From contig KK106983.1 of assembly GCA_000611775.1 (NCBI GenBank), forward strand, positions 2,848,808 to 2,912,807: DNA of 64,000 bases. Reading direction: 5' to 3'. Both the position numbers and the translations under genes were made by a program. Origin of the DNA: Umbilicaria muhlenbergii (lineage: Eukaryota > Ascomycota > Lecanoromycetes > Umbilicariales > Umbilicariaceae). The first letter of the stretch is position 1. Every line of letters starts with the position of its first letter. The notes under the pieces were generated by a model. That model saw only the letters and a program-made list of their open reading frames with translations. It was not told where the DNA came from and searched no databases. Positions 34,985-48,417 of this stretch are shown here, in pieces.

Positions 34985-36355
34985 TATGACTTCTGGCGTG
35001 CGATTGGAATAAGCTTGCGGGTGAAAAGCTTAAGGCCGAACCGTCGCGTGTTGGCGCACCTACTTTTGAGCCAATCAGACAACATTGACGCAACTGCTTC
35101 CTCTTCCTCGTTTGAACATCAGCCAGACTGAGTAGCTTCCACTAGCTTCCACTCTACCTTCAAGTCCATTCAATGGTGCGACTCTGCCTTCCTTCACCGT
35201 CGTCCTCACGAGATTCGCGTCGGGTATACAAGTACGGCTTAGGTAGGTAGGTCCTCTATTTTGCTTACATTGACAAACAGAACCTCCATTGCCGCTACCC
35301 TTCGAAACCCACCCCCCGTTCGAGCTACGGCATCGAAGGCCTTTATACATAAATGCCTGCCGGATATCAAGCGGGATCGGAGAGAGGATCACGGTATCCG
35401 TACACGTGACGTTTACCAGGCCATTGTGACATCACCACAGGCCTCTGCCTTCTGCTCATTTGCCGCCAACTCTAGACCGAGGCCATCAATGTCCTTTACG
35501 ACAGCGACGTATATGACATGGAAGACTTGAATGCTCTCATGTACCTGAGGGAGTACCGTCTTCTCGCTCGTCGCCGCCTTGCCATACAGACGCTGCGGCG
35601 GCCCTGGAGCATAGATAAGGGGCCGCATCCACGATTGGGCATTGTCGGAGTGCTTCTGGAAGGATGATGTGGACAAACCGGTTTTGAGGGATGCCGATTA
35701 AGCATAATAGGCCGGAGCATGGTCTACCACGCGACAGTGAAATGGACTTGCAAGCGGGATGTACCAAGCCGACGGTGAAGGCCGACGGGGTAGCAAGGGT
35801 ACACATACTAGTCGCTCCAAGGAGGACGGTTAGGGAAGCTGTTCCCGTTGAGAAGTTGACTGCCGGGTTAACGACAGTGATAGGAAGTAATCGCACATTA
35901 GACCCAGGATTGTCCTATTTGAACGTTCGTGTGAATTGCTACTCAGCTGTATCGTACTTTCACCCCATCGCATGTGCTTTAATCACTGGGCAGCAAACTT
36001 GCGTTGACGAGTGAACTATCCAACTTCAACTCGGCCGAATAATCGGCCTAGGCGGGTTGCAATTACAATTGCAATTACAGGTATTAGCTATCGGGTCAAA
36101 CAAACTTAACAAAGTGGCGGTCTCAATCGAAGAGGTCCAGACGCCCACGCCCCCTAGCAACCAACAACAACGGACAGCACAATGTGATCAATAGCCATCA
36201 AGTACTTCCCCACTCAAGCGCACGATCGCGGAGTACCCCCGACTGATTCATGACGGCGGAGTATTCCCCGTTACCTAACGTCTCCACTGAGTTACCCCCC
36301 GCCCTCCCGACCCTTTCCCAACGGCAGAGCCCCAATCCTACAGACTTGGAGTCTA
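34985..36355. other. Intergenic stretch with weak hypothetical frames
   Basis: On the minus strand two overlapping open frames (35896-35537 and 35676-35413) have middling composition, for example FHVIYVAVVKDIDGLGLELAANE. They might be exons of an unknown small gene, but I find neither a convincing splice nor a domain. The remainder shows nothing I can name. Confidence 0.25.
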
Positions 36356-38083
36356 TCACTTATTGTATATGGGTAGCCCAGTAGCAGATTTCCTCAAGTA
36401 CTGCTTTTGCTGCCGAGGCATCTCTTTCCTAGGAAGCGTCAAGCGCTGCCATACAAACCAACAAATGACAACTACTACAGTTAAAGGAACAGCGGTTGCC
36501 CAAAAGACCCAAAATTTATCTGACAGAACCCAGCGCTGGGGCTCGGTACTGGTTCCCGGCGAGAAAGGAAAGAAGCTCATGCTGAAAACTGCCTGGTATA
36601 CTTGTAAGCTCGGATGCCTAGGGTGTGCTTGTACTACAGGAATCAGAAGTGCATACACAGACGAATGTCCCAGGCAGAAAAGTCAGGCCTAAGATACTGA
36701 TGGTTTTCACCGCGGCAGTGTCGACTTGAGATGCTTCGCCAATCCGAACTGATACGTGACTGTCATGTTGAGCAACGACGTTCATGGCCTTTGCCCGTAT
36801 CAGATCCGCAATGAACAAGCCTTTTTACTTGAGACTCACTAGATTGATCTCGTTGTTGAGCCTCTCTTTTAGAGCCTTTGACCTTAGGTGTATACATTTC
36901 AAGATCGTGCTCTGATACCGAAGGCCGTTGCTGGCCTGCTTAGAATATACAATTGCCGAGGGGTTATCAACGAAGAATTGCGAGTGCTCTCTGATCATGG
37001 CTGCCACAACCTCGAGGGCCATTTCCAGCATCTCCGTAGAGTGTATTACATGCCGCGCCATTTCGTGCATCTCTGCGTAGTTGGGCTGCGGGTCATAGTC
37101 GTGTGGCGAAACACGGTTCTGCTCAAGGCCACGGACTAGATCTCGCCAGGCCCAGACAGCTCTGTCATACAATACAGCAATCTGCTCAACTATAACGGCG
37201 TGAACAGCAAAGGGATCTTTAGCTCGAATGGTCGTTCCTGAGCTTGTTATAGATTGTGAAATTGATTCTTGAAGGAAACCAGGTAGGTCGAAACAAAGGA
37301 TGACGCAGGCGTTCCTCCGGTGCCAAGTAGTAAAGAACCCTGCTTTGTGCCAGTTGTAAGCGGTTTTGTTACCTTCATGATGGTTGACCATGGCATTCTG
37401 TTGGCGAGATGGTTCTTTGATCAGAAACCGGAAAAAGGAACTATAGCTTCTTAGAGCTCTATTTGCAGTTCTGTTTTCTTGAACGCCTAGAAAACCGCTC
37501 GCTTCTTGTGCTAAAGGAGTCCAAAAAGAAGCTGGAATCTTGAAATGCCTGGAAAGATCATCGGTCACTACTCCCTGTGCATGTAGTAAGGCAGTCTTGG
37601 TGGCTAGAAAACTGTTGCGGTATTGTAAGATGTGAGTCCCCGTGGTAGAAACATGTTGAGAACACAAACGCAATCAAAATGTCGAACCCGCCAGTATTGC
37701 TGCTGCACAGCTCTTGTCTTGTGATTCTTCTGAATTTCCAAATTCCATCAACTACGAAATTGTTGCCGTCAACAATAGGTTCGTGACTGGGGTCTGCGAT
37801 TCCTCTTACCTCGTTGAATAGTATCAACTTGCATGTCGAGGCTGTTGTTGGAGCTCATTTGCAATGTGGATTTGTCCTTGACTTCTGAGGCTGCGTGCGT
37901 AGTTGTTTTGTGATAAGGCTTACACTGCGGCTCCCCGGTGCTCCAACGCCTTTTCAAAAGGATTCGTAGAGACTCTGCGTACTGAATCTCTACAAGGCTG
38001 CAGAACGGTACGCGAACCACTTGCAAGCCGCCATATGATGCGACTGACAAACAAAATCTTCCTTTTGACGTTCTGATTGTCAT
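36356..38083 (-). pseudogene. CorA-like membrane protein, one apparent in-frame stop
   Basis: Fungal CorA-like divalent-cation-transporter relative. Four exons on the minus strand (38083-37810, 37729-36840, 36788-36657, 36592-36356) join in one frame over 511 codons; introns are 80, 51 and 64 nt. The C-terminal third is diagnostic: LRSKALKERLNNEINL, then MNVVAQHDSHVSVRIGEASQ, VKTISILGLTFLPGTFV and FSMSFFPF (first TM). The second TM is DKFWVFWATAVPLTVVVVICWFVW. The GMN signature of bacterial CorA is absent, as is usual in this fungal group. A TGA at 37676-37674 interrupts the frame in the N-terminal half. It could be a CGA-to-TGA change, or the first intron may be drawn wrongly. The gene is the last one before the repeat block, 57 bp from the first LTR. 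Confidence 0.72.
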
Positions 38084-38386
38084 CTGATAAAGGTAATCCG
38101 CATCTTGATCACCATATTACTCACTTTCAGAGATCCTCGGTGTGGCCTATAAGTGTGTGAAGTAGGAATGTGGTGGCAATGGGAGTGTATATTTATATGT
38201 TGTGTAACTAGCTAGAAAGAGCATGAAAAGCAGGCTTCAATACTCTAGGCAGACTAGTCTGAAAGGAGCACTTTCTTGCTACCTGCTTCACATGATTCCC
38301 CCCTTCAGTGAATTTGCAGAATGCCTCTTTAAGCAAAGTCCTCATCACATGTGATTATTAATCATAATGCTCTTGACCTCTTAGTT

Positions 38387-38651
38387 TGTCAGGACTATGC
38401 AGATTATGAATCAATGCATGTGTTTTAACAGGCTGACATTTAGCTACAGAGAAGAATTCTAGTTTAAGGAGCAAAAGGAAGAAAAAGCATGAAGATTAAA
38501 GCCTTTATGTGCATGTTAAACTCACTCATTTAATCATCACTAACCTGTTCAGTTTAAGCGCCGCTAACCCGTTCAGTCATTCAGTTCAATATATCATTCA
38601 GATCATTCAGTTCAGTTCAGTTCAATTCAATGTTCAAGTGTAAACCTGACA
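38387..38651 (-). repeat. Left LTR (3' LTR) of the nested gypsy element
   Basis: 265 bp, less mutated than its partner at 43950-44214; it keeps CpG sites that the partner has lost. Flanked on the outside by TAGTT. Confidence 0.9.
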
Positions 38652-41600
38652 CTACCCCCTCCTCTGTTTAATGAGCTTCATGAGCTGATTGTTTACATTT
38701 CTGCTTCATTGTTGATGTATTCAGTGACTCAGCCGGTTTATCTGAGTATCTTTCATGAAATGCTTCTTTCAGTTCAGGTGAGTATTTGAATTCCTCAGCA
38801 TTATATCAGGTCTTATCAGGTGAATATTCTTTTCATGTCACTCTGTACTGTAGTTTATTTCTTCATCAACAGCTGTTATTAATCTGTTCAACTTCTCATT
38901 CTGATTCAGCCTGTTCAGTTATTACTGATGACGGGAGTGATTCAATTTGTTCAGGCAAAGTATCATTCACAGCAAGTTATAATAAAAAGGTGTGAAAGAC
39001 AGAGTGTATCTTCATTGACTTAAGCAGTTTAAGTTTATATGCTTGAGCTGAGACTTTCTTCTTGATTCAGAAAGGTCTTTCATTCTTGTGATTCAACTTT
39101 TTAAATAAATGAGTTGTTTGAATGTTTTTTATTAACAATCATATCAGGTCTTCTACTTGATATGTTGAGGTTAATATTCATGTTCAGTTTATGAAGTCTT
39201 TCTGTTGAAGTTGTGCTGTCATCATGTTCTCTTGTAACATTGTATGTAAAGTTTTCATATGATTCATTATGAAATCTGCTTTTTCCTTCAGAATTCATTC
39301 TCTCATCAGTAGTGAAGTGATCAATTATTTAAAGTTAAAGCTCATTCAGAGGTGATATCTCTTATTCACAAAGAATGATGAAACTTTAATGAAGTCAAAA
39401 TCTGCATTGTTGACTGTAAACTTAATCATTGATAATCATTTTGCTCAGTCATCTTGCTGATAGTTTATGAATGCTTTAAGATATCATTCAACATTCATAT
39501 TTATATTTTCAGACTACTCATCTGTCTCAGGGTGAAAAGCAGTTGAAGGTTTTAATCTGATTCAGAGTCATTCATAAAGATGTTTTCAGAGTAATGTTAC
39601 AAATTATGATCCTCAGTCTGATGTAATCATCTGTGATAATTCATGAAATCTTCATACATTATAAAACAAGAGTTTAATAATGTATTCAGCTGAGGTTCTC
39701 TCATTCTTATCTGTTAAATAAAAGATATAATGTCTTTTCTTGATCAGTCTGCAAATGACTGTCAGGATTATGTTGAACCCTTCACTTTCAAGTAACTTAA
39801 TAATTAAGTTGAGTGAAATATCTTGTCATGAGTGACTTAAAATTAAGAGTGATTTTAGAACTTCTTGATACTGCTTATTCATATTCTTTGTTCAGCGGCA
39901 GATGTAACAATTTCAAACAAAATGATTAACTGTTCAGTTCATTCAGGGTTAATAGTAGGAGCATGTAAGCATTTTTAATGTTTTTTAATGTTTTATATAT
40001 TCTGCAGCTGATTGTTCATGTGCTTCTTGAATCAGTCAGAGTCATAGCTCATCTTTATCTGAATCATTGTTGACTTCTGAGACTCATACATGTTCTTGAT
40101 ACAGTAACTGACTATTTGCATCTTCAGTACAGTCATTGAGAGAGATTTTGATTAAATGTCTTGTTTTAATTTATAATAAGTTGATGACTTCCTGACAGAA
40201 ATCATCTGCTTTCACATAATAAGTAATCAACTCATTTAAAGTTTCATTCAAGGCCTGTTCAGTTGATTTGCTCAGAGCTTGTTCAGCTGATTCATTCAGA
40301 GTTGATTCATTTAAAGTTTGTTCAGCTGGTTTTAAAAGCTGAGGAGCCTTTTTCTTTTGTTTAATAATAATACATAAGTTTATGCAGTGACTCAGTAGCA
40401 TGATTTAAGATTAATATCATAATCACTCATCATCTTCATTCTTCTTTAGTTGATCACTTGAGTATTTAATGAGTGTGTTCATCTTTTCATTTTCCTTGCC
40501 TGTTCAGTAGATGATCATAAAGTTGAATTGTGAGAAAAATTCAATTCATTTAACTTGTCTGTGAGTCAGTTTTTTGATCATTATAAAGTACTTCAAAGCT
40601 TTATGATCTGTTAAAATTTAAATCAGATTCTTTGTTTTTGTTAATTCAGCACATCATTCTTTTAAACTTTAAATGATAGTCAACAATTCCTTGTCATAAA
40701 TTTTGTAATTGCATTCAGTTGATATGAGTTTCTTAAAGAAAAATATCATTGAATGCATTAATTTTTAATCATCTTTCTGAGATAATACTCCTGTGAATAT
40801 CAGATCAGAAGAATCACATTCAAGGTAACATGTTCAAGTTTAGTTAAAGTGTTGTAATATTAACATGTTAATCAATCAGTTCTTTAGTTCACTGAAGGCT
40901 TAAAGATATTGTTCAGTTTATATATTAAAGAGTATATTCTTGCCTGTCAATCTGATTAAAGACTTTGTGATTTTGAAATATCCCTTTATGAATCATCAGT
41001 AGAAGTTATAAAAACTTAAGAATGCCTGCAGCTGTTTTACATTAATGAGCACTTCTCAAGTCTTTATAACTGTGATCTTTTCAGGATTTACTCAGATGTC
41101 ATGACATTTTATGATCAGTTTTAAATATTAAGTTTCAGTCTTGTGAAATTCACACTTCTTGATTTCAGTTTATAAATTTGTCTTTCTCAGTCATTCTAGA
41201 ATGATTCAGACATGAGTTTAATATTCAGATAAAGACTTTAAATAAATCAAGATATCATTCAAATATGCTGTACAACATGTGTTCAGTAGATTAAATAATA
41301 TGTCATTAATGAAGTGCTGAAAGGTGACTGATTTGTTAATGAGTCTGAAAGGCAAGATCTTATATTTGTAAAAATCATGTCTTGTTCAAAAGATTATCAA
41401 GCCTTCAGAATCAAGATTCATTCATATACAGTGAAATGCCTGTTGTATATTAATCTTGATGAAGTATTTTGTCTTTAAAATCTGAGTCAGGGTTTCCTCA
41501 ATTAAAGATAATGAATATCAATCTTTCTTCATAATTGAATTCAACTTTTGATAGTTAATGCACAGTCATAAAGACTCATCTTTCTTTTATATAAACAGAA

Positions 41601-43949
41601 TTAGTGAGGCTACTGATGATTGATTAACTTCAATGAAATCTTTTTACAAGTTGTCTTTTATGTAGTTCTTCATCACTATCAGTTCCTCATGTGACATATT
41701 GTAAAGAGGTGTGTATTTAAGCTTTTACTCACCTTTTAAGATAATCTTGTGATCATAAAGTTGATGTGAAGGAAGTTCATTTGCAGCTTTTTTAGAAAAG
41801 ATGTCAATCAAGTCATGATATTCAAAAGGGAGAATCACTTTGATATTTAATTCACTTAACTTTAATTTAAAGTTCAATGCTTCCTCAATCTGTTGAATAA
41901 AGATAATAAAGATTTCATTGCCTTTCTTCATATTTAATGTAAACAGTGTTGTGTTAATCATCTTGATATTAACTGCTGATTTAAGATCTGCTTTTGTGAT
42001 AAATTTCTTCAAGATCTGATAGGTTTTCAGTGATTCAAGTTCAATTGTTCAGTTTATTCATTCATTCAGTGTTTAGTCCTTCAGTTCAGTGAGTTCATTT
42101 GATTTCATTCATTTGTTTGTTCAGTTCTTCAGTTCAGTTCATTCATTCAGTGAGAAAACCACTACTCAGTTCACAGAGTTGATTAAAATTCAGATGTGAT
42201 TCATTTAAGAGAGTCTCAGTATAATGTTGAGATCTTTCATGTTGATAATCATCATGAGAGTAAGTCACTGAGAATGATCACAAACCTTCATAATTAAATA
42301 AATTATGTATATAACTCATCTCACTGTCTTCTTCTGAAAATCATGTAGAGTTCAGAGCTTTGACAGTGATACTGTCTTAATTTTAAATCATTCAATCAGA
42401 GTCTTTGTCAAGTTAGCATTAATGAATGCATATTTAATTGACTCAGTATTAAGTAGAGCCTTGACTCATAGCTTGACCTCATTCAGTGTGAGCTTGCAAT
42501 TCACTTCAAATGATGTTCAGGTGAACAGCATGTCTTCATTAATTATCAGTGCTGATATTACAAGGAGATTATCATTGATTCTTATCATGACTTTAATAAG
42601 AGAACGCCTTTTCCTGAATCTGATTTAAAATCAGAATCAGAATTGAATATGATTTATTACATGCATTTTAATGCTGAAGTCTCTTTCTTTTTGTTCTTTT
42701 TCAGACAGTTTAAGGCAAGGTGCCTTTATTCATTATATTTAAAATAACATTCTTTTTTCATCTGTTGTTTTTTGACGGCATCTGAGTGTGATGTTCAGTT
42801 CAGTGTTCAGGGGACTGACTCAGTGATTATTTAAATCATTGATTTTAAGGTTTTAATAAAACATTCAGTCCTTGTATGAGTTTAACTTGTGAAGAGAGAT
42901 GTTTAATTCAGTTTAATAATCTTTTTTACATCAAGCAGTCATAAGGTCTAATTGATTTATTAACAGCACTTGATGAGTTCATAAAGATCTTCAGGTCTGT
43001 CATCATCAGTGTTTAATTATCATTGAATGATGTTGTTCACCTTGTTCAGAAGTTCTCCTATTCAGTATAAATCAAAAAACTCATTCAGTTCAGTAACATA
43101 TTACTGAAAATCAACTTAAAAGAATGAGAAGTCTTTGAATTCTTAATAAAGTTTATGAAATTTATTGATGACAGTACATTTTTGATTTGAGTTTCTGTAA
43201 ATTCAGGTCAAATGTTTTAAAAGTTCATTAATATTTAAATAAGCTGTTTGAGATGCTGAATTCATTTAAGGTTTTATGTGTTTAACAGGATCACTCTCAA
43301 CTTTTATTTTCACATATGTTATCTTCATCTGCTTAATGAGATATTATTAATTCATTGTTAATAAGTAGTTTCTGATCTTCATTACTCATTCATCATATTT
43401 TGAATAGTTGTTGAAGAATATTGATAAATCAAGAAGCTTTAATAATCTGAAGCTGAATAATCCTTCAACTGTGAATTGAGGGAAATCAGGTCAGAGGGTG
43501 CTCATGAAGATGATTATGATTCATTATTCAAAGTATGTTATCACATCAGCTTATTTAATAACTTTCTTCTTCAGTTTCTTGTTCTTATCTTTCATTCTTT
43601 TATAATCTGCTTGTTGTTCTTCATGTGCCTTTATAATGATGTCAATTTCATTCAAGGACTGCTCATGATTGATGATTAATTATTAAAGAGCAGTCATTGC
43701 TTCAGAGGAATGTTCTTATAAGAGATTAATTAAAATCTCTGCAGTCAGAGCTGTCAAGATCTGATTGATCAGGTTTTCATTCAAGATAAGTTGTTCATTA
43801 TTCATAAAAGTCAACAAAGACTCTTTGATTCATGAGTAAATTATATTATTGATTTCTTTAATCATCATGATTGATTTCTGATTCTGATTTTAATTCTGAA
43901 TTCATTCAGAATGCCTTGCAGCAGGAGATAAAAAAAGAGATTAAAATAA

Positions 43950-44214
43950 TGTCAAGATTATGCAAATTATGAATTAATACATGTGTTTTAACAGATTAAC
44001 ATTTAGCTACAGAGAAGAATTTTAATTTAAGAAGCAAAAGGAAGAAAAAGCATGAAGATTAAAATCTTTATATGCATGTTAAACTCACTCATTTAATCAT
44101 CATTAACTTGTTCAGTCTAAGCGCTGTTAACCCGTTCAGTCATTCAGTTCAGTATATCATTCAGATCATTCAGTTCAGTTTGATTCAGTTCAATGTTCAG
44201 GTGTAAATTTGACA
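43950..44214 (-). repeat. Right LTR (5' LTR) of the nested gypsy element
   Basis: 265 bp, same length as the left LTR. It is the more AT-rich of the two: of 27 differences, 22 are G or C at the left and A or T here. Followed by the TAGTT target duplication. Confidence 0.9.
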
Positions 44215-44416
44215 TAGTTGATCCTCTTAAATACCTTAAATTCAACTGCAATGTATTATAAGCAATTGTTTCTGCGTTCATAAATCAATGTGCAAGAACA
44301 ATAAGAAATAAGTAAGTGATTAAAGATCATAACAAATGATAATGCACAGACAGCACATTATTAAATTAAATTAATTAATTATTCTTTCTCTCTGATAACT
44401 GTCTGCTGCTGAGTTA

Positions 44417-45441
44417 TGCTGCATCATGAGTTGAGTTTTACTCAGTGAGTTTGAGTTTGAGTTGAGTTTGAGTTGAGTTTTGAGGTGAGTTATATGTGTT
44501 AAAACTCAATTCAGAAAAAACTCAACTCATTTAACTTAAACTCAGAAAATTCTGAGTTAACTCAGTACATACAAATAGTTATGATAGTTTTTATGATAGT
44601 TAAGAAAATCAGTTCAAAAGATGTCTTCTCAAGTCATTTTCAAGATTATTTTATGAGGCTGTCATTGAAGTTATTTTAAAAGTCATTTTGAAAGTCACTT
44701 TGAAAGCTGTTTTTCAAGGTTGTTGTTGAAGTCATTTTGAAAGCTGTTTTAAAAGTCACTTTGAAAGCTGTTTTGAAACATCATCATCAAAGTCATTCTG
44801 AAAGTTGTTTTAAAAGTCACTTTGAAAGCTGTTTTTCAAGACTGTCATTGAAGTCATTTTGAAAGTTGTTTTAAAAGTCACTTTGAAAGCTGTTATGATA
44901 ATCTTTATGATAATCAAGAAAGTCAGTTCAAAAGATGCCTTCTTAAGTCATTTTTAAAGTCATTTTTTGAGGCTGTCATTGAAGTCATTTTCAAAGCTGT
45001 TTTGAAAGTCACTTTAAAAGCTGTTATGATAATCTTTATGATAATCAAGAAAGTCAGTTCAAAAGATGCCTTCTTAAGTCATTTTTAAAGTCATTTTTTG
45101 AGGCTGTCATTGAAGTCATTTTCAAAGCTGTTTTGAAAGTCACTTTAAAAGCTGTTATGATAATCTTTATGATAATCAAGAAAGTCAGTTCAAAAGATGC
45201 CTTCTTAAGTCATTTTTAAAGTCATTTTTTGAGGCTGTCATTGAAGTCATTTTCAAAGCTGTTTTGAAAGTCACTTTAAAAGCTGTTATGATAATCTTTA
45301 TGATAATCAAGAAAGTCAGTTCAAAAGATGTCTTCTTAAGTCATTTTCAAGGTCATATACATGAACTTGAACTGAGTTACTCAGTGAAAACTCAACTCAA
45401 ACTTAAAAAAACTCAACTCAAACTCAACTCATGATGCAGTG
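44417..45441 (+). mobile_element. TA-flanked TIR element, copy 1
   Basis: The ends TGCTGCATCATGAGTTGAG and the reverse complement CACTGCATCATGAGTTGAG are flanked by TA (44415-44416, 45442-45443). The body consists of short GCTGTTTTGAAAGTCACTTTGAA-like units. It includes three full identical 131-bp tandem units (44889-45019, 45020-45150, 45151-45281) and a partial fourth. No coding capacity. It sits inside the outer gypsy element. Confidence 0.85.
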
Positions 45442-47511
45442 TATGCTGAGTTAAGCTCTTCTTACTCAGAAAAGTCATCCTCATTTATAAAGTCTGAGGT
45501 ATCAGTGAGATTGTTGATGAAGTCATGAAGTCTGATGTGACTTTCATTCCTCACTAATGATACTTCCTCACTGATTAAATTTATTAAGACATTATTTTAA
45601 TCATCTGATGAAGTCTTCTTGTTGATAATTTTTTCATCACTCATTTCACTTAAGTTCTTTAAGGTGAGGTCATTCACATTCTCATTCATGACAATATCAT
45701 CATATTTAAAAAAGTATGCTTTCATCAGATGATTCTTCTTCTGCAGTTAAGTTATGATGCTTAACAGTCTGTCATTGAGCATCTTCAGGTCAGCATTCAG
45801 GAACTTGATTCATTAAAAATCTTGTGAGTGAAGATTATATGCATTTTGAAGTTGAGTCTCAGTCAACATTTTTATGTGATTTTAATTCTTCTGCTCTGCC
45901 TGCAGTTGTTGTGTGATTTTAAATTCATGATTAACTGCCTCAGCCTTCTTCTTCTTTGTTTTCATTAATGTGTTTTATACATTCTTATAAGTCTTCTTAA
46001 TCTGTTTATGTGAAACAGGCTGTTCTGTCTTTTTATTAACTTTAAGTGCAGACTCTGCTGCTTCAATCTTTACTGACTCATTGTTAAAGTAAGCATGATG
46101 TAATAAATCATCTTTTGTTGTTTTACTGATGATTTAATCATCTTTTGTTCTTAAAGACTTCTTGAATCTTCCTCACATATAATTATCAGATGTATCATCA
46201 TGTAAGTCATTTAACATTTTAAAGAGGCATAGTTTATACTTTTTGTTCATGTTCATGTCAGTGTAGTTCTGAACACCTTTTATTCACTTTGAATAATTAT
46301 TCATCACATGCTTAAGGTCTGTATTCAGGAACTTGTATTCATCATTGTCATCAAGCAGTTTTATTAAGTACTTAAATTGTATTAAAAGATGCTCCTGATA
46401 TGTGTAATAATATGATGCTTTGTAATGCTGAGTGATAAAGTTTTTTACAGAGGTGATAACAATGAGCTTTTCATTTATCTTTCACTCATCTTTTAAAGGG
46501 AAGTTTATAATCTTTAATTAATTTATCTTCTTGTCTGCTTTCTTCTGATACTTTTACTTTTTTAATAATGTGATTAATATAAACATTTCTTCAACCTCCT
46601 GACTTGACTTTGAGAAATTATAATTTAAATTCACTCTCTTCTGATAATCTTGCTGACTTATGAGTATTTTCTTTAAATGATTCACTCACTTCTGTTTTCC
46701 TGCATGTGTGAGAGTTGATTAAGTTGTCTCACTCTGAACTTGAGTACTGTTTTTTAACTTATGAACTTCTGAGTCCTCAACTGAAGTGAGGTAGTAGAAG
46801 ATGTTTTAATTTAATTTAAAAATCTCTGCTGTCTGAAGTTGAGCATTTAATAAATGATGATGAAGATGTCTGATGTTTTTTGCTTCTTCAATGTTAATGT
46901 TTTTCAGAATTTCATGTTTTTTTCTCATGTGTGCTTTATTGTTCTGTTGTGTTTTTTTAAACTTTCATATTTTTAAGTCTTTCTTCACTGACCTCTTCTT
47001 GATCAGGTCTCACATTAACTCATTATTCATCTCAATGATCTTTAATTATTCATTAACTTCAGGTTTTCACTTTTCATCTTGAGCCTCAGTGTGAGTTTTG
47101 TAAACTTTCACTGTGATAATTCTCCTCTTGTGAGTATTGAAGTTGATTGACCTTCTGTAATTGATGATCTCAGTGTTTTAATTAATAAATTTCAGGAATG
47201 CTTCCTTCATGCTGAGAGTATAAGTGATGACAGTTGAAGAGCAGGTATCAGAGGGTATGATAATAATATCAGAGATTTAATTGCTTTCTCATTTAATCAC
47301 TTCATTGATGTAGATGTTGTCAGTGACTGTTGAGTTAACAGACTGTGAAAGTCACACCTTCATAATTTCAGTCTTCAAGTCTCATTTAAAGACTTGAAGT
47401 GAAGTGAACTTGTCAGCTGAATCTTCTTCAGACTCACTGACTTAATAATTTGTAAAATAGTTCATCATGTCATAATTAATCTTGTTGTGATTGAACTTAT
47501 CTTCAGACATG
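45442..47511 (-). other. Extra relic region of the outer gypsy element, past integrase
   Basis: Read on the minus strand, a relic frame appears to begin near 47511 (MSEDKFNHNKINYDMMNYF) and continues in pieces towards 45450. It is rich in charged residues and interrupted many times. It matches no gypsy Gag-Pol part I know and lies where some elements carry an additional 3' gene. It may belong to the element or be an older insertion. Treated as a fossil. Confidence 0.35.
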
Positions 47512-48226
47512 ATTTACTGCTTTGTACTGATCTTTCTGAATGCTCTGTACGTGCTCAACAGTGTAGGGATGAATGATGTAGAATGAATGAAAAGAGAGTG
47601 AAGTTAAAAAGTGTTATAACTTCACTGATGTTAATGCTTCATTCACACATGTAGAGTTTTGATTAATTATGAGCTCTTAACATCATCTCACTTTCATGAC
47701 TTTCAGTGAAGCTGTTGATGAGAGTGTGTTGACATTACAGTTGATGAAAATGTCTGTGTGTGAAGTGAAGTAAAATTTCATTCATTTTTCTCTTTTTTAA
47801 TCTTTGTATTCTGTCATTCTGATTATTAATTGTATGATCTTCAACTTTTTTTTTATTATCTCATAATTTTCTTGCTTTTAACTCTTCTGCCTGTTCAGTG
47901 AGTCATTTAATACTCAAGTGTGTTTAATCTCTGTTTTTATTCATCATTTTTAATGAGTTGTCTGTAAGTCTCTCTTTCATTGACAGTGTTATAAGTGATA
48001 ATCACTGATTTTAACATTCACTGTTTGAACTTAATGTTGATGTAATTATTAATTAATTAAGGTACTTTCTTTATCTTCTTGAGATTCATACTTAATATGT
48101 CATGTTGTTTCATATTCTTTAATAGTGTCATCATTTGATGAATGTCATTAAATGTGTTGAGTCATCTGTTACATAATTCTCCTCTGTTATTTGTTGTGAC
48201 CTGTTATGATTAATAATAATTTAGCA

Positions 48227-48417
48227 TTTTCTTTTTTCTTTTTTTCTTCTTTTCTTTTCTTCTTCTTTTCTTCTTTTCTTCTTTTCTTTTTTTCTTTTTT
48301 TCTTCTTTTCTTCTTTTCTTCTTTTCTTCTTTTCTTCTTTTCTTTTTTTCTTTTTTTCTTCTTTTCTTTTTTTCTTTTTTTCTTCTTTTCTTCTTTTTTT
48401 CTTTTCTTCTTCTTTTA
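48227..48417. repeat. Polypyrimidine tract (TTCTT/TTTTC)n
   Basis: About 190 bp made of TTTTCTTCTTTTC-like units on the plus strand, almost without purines. On the minus strand it would code Lys/Arg/Glu runs and lies just past the integrase relic of the outer gypsy element. Confidence 0.9.

Larger units (their letters stand above)
38387..44214 (-). mobile_element. Ty3/gypsy LTR element (nested), complete in outline, broken
   Basis: LTRs of 265 bp lie at 38387-38651 and 43950-44214 (TGTC...TGACA), with the target duplication TAGTT on both sides (38382-38386 and 44215-44219). The purine tract AGGAGGGGGTAG abuts the left LTR on the minus strand, so the element points left. Relics of protease/reverse transcriptase (from about 42.0 kb down, starting in the FSKK...LP-H--YDH region known before gypsy RT), RNase H, integrase and a chromodomain-like end follow in order. 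Broken by dozens of stops. I count 27 differences between the LTRs, all transitions, so the divergence reflects hypermutation more than age. It inserted into the outer element after that one had landed. Confidence 0.88.

Noticed and set aside
38500-38640. GTTCAGTTCAG-type direct repeats resembling a CRISPR array
   Set aside because: The genome is eukaryotic and these are simple repeats within an LTR, without regular spacers.
46873-47082. Hydrophobic plus-strand frame inside the outer gypsy element
   Set aside because: It is a shadow of the charged minus-strand relic in AT-rich DNA.
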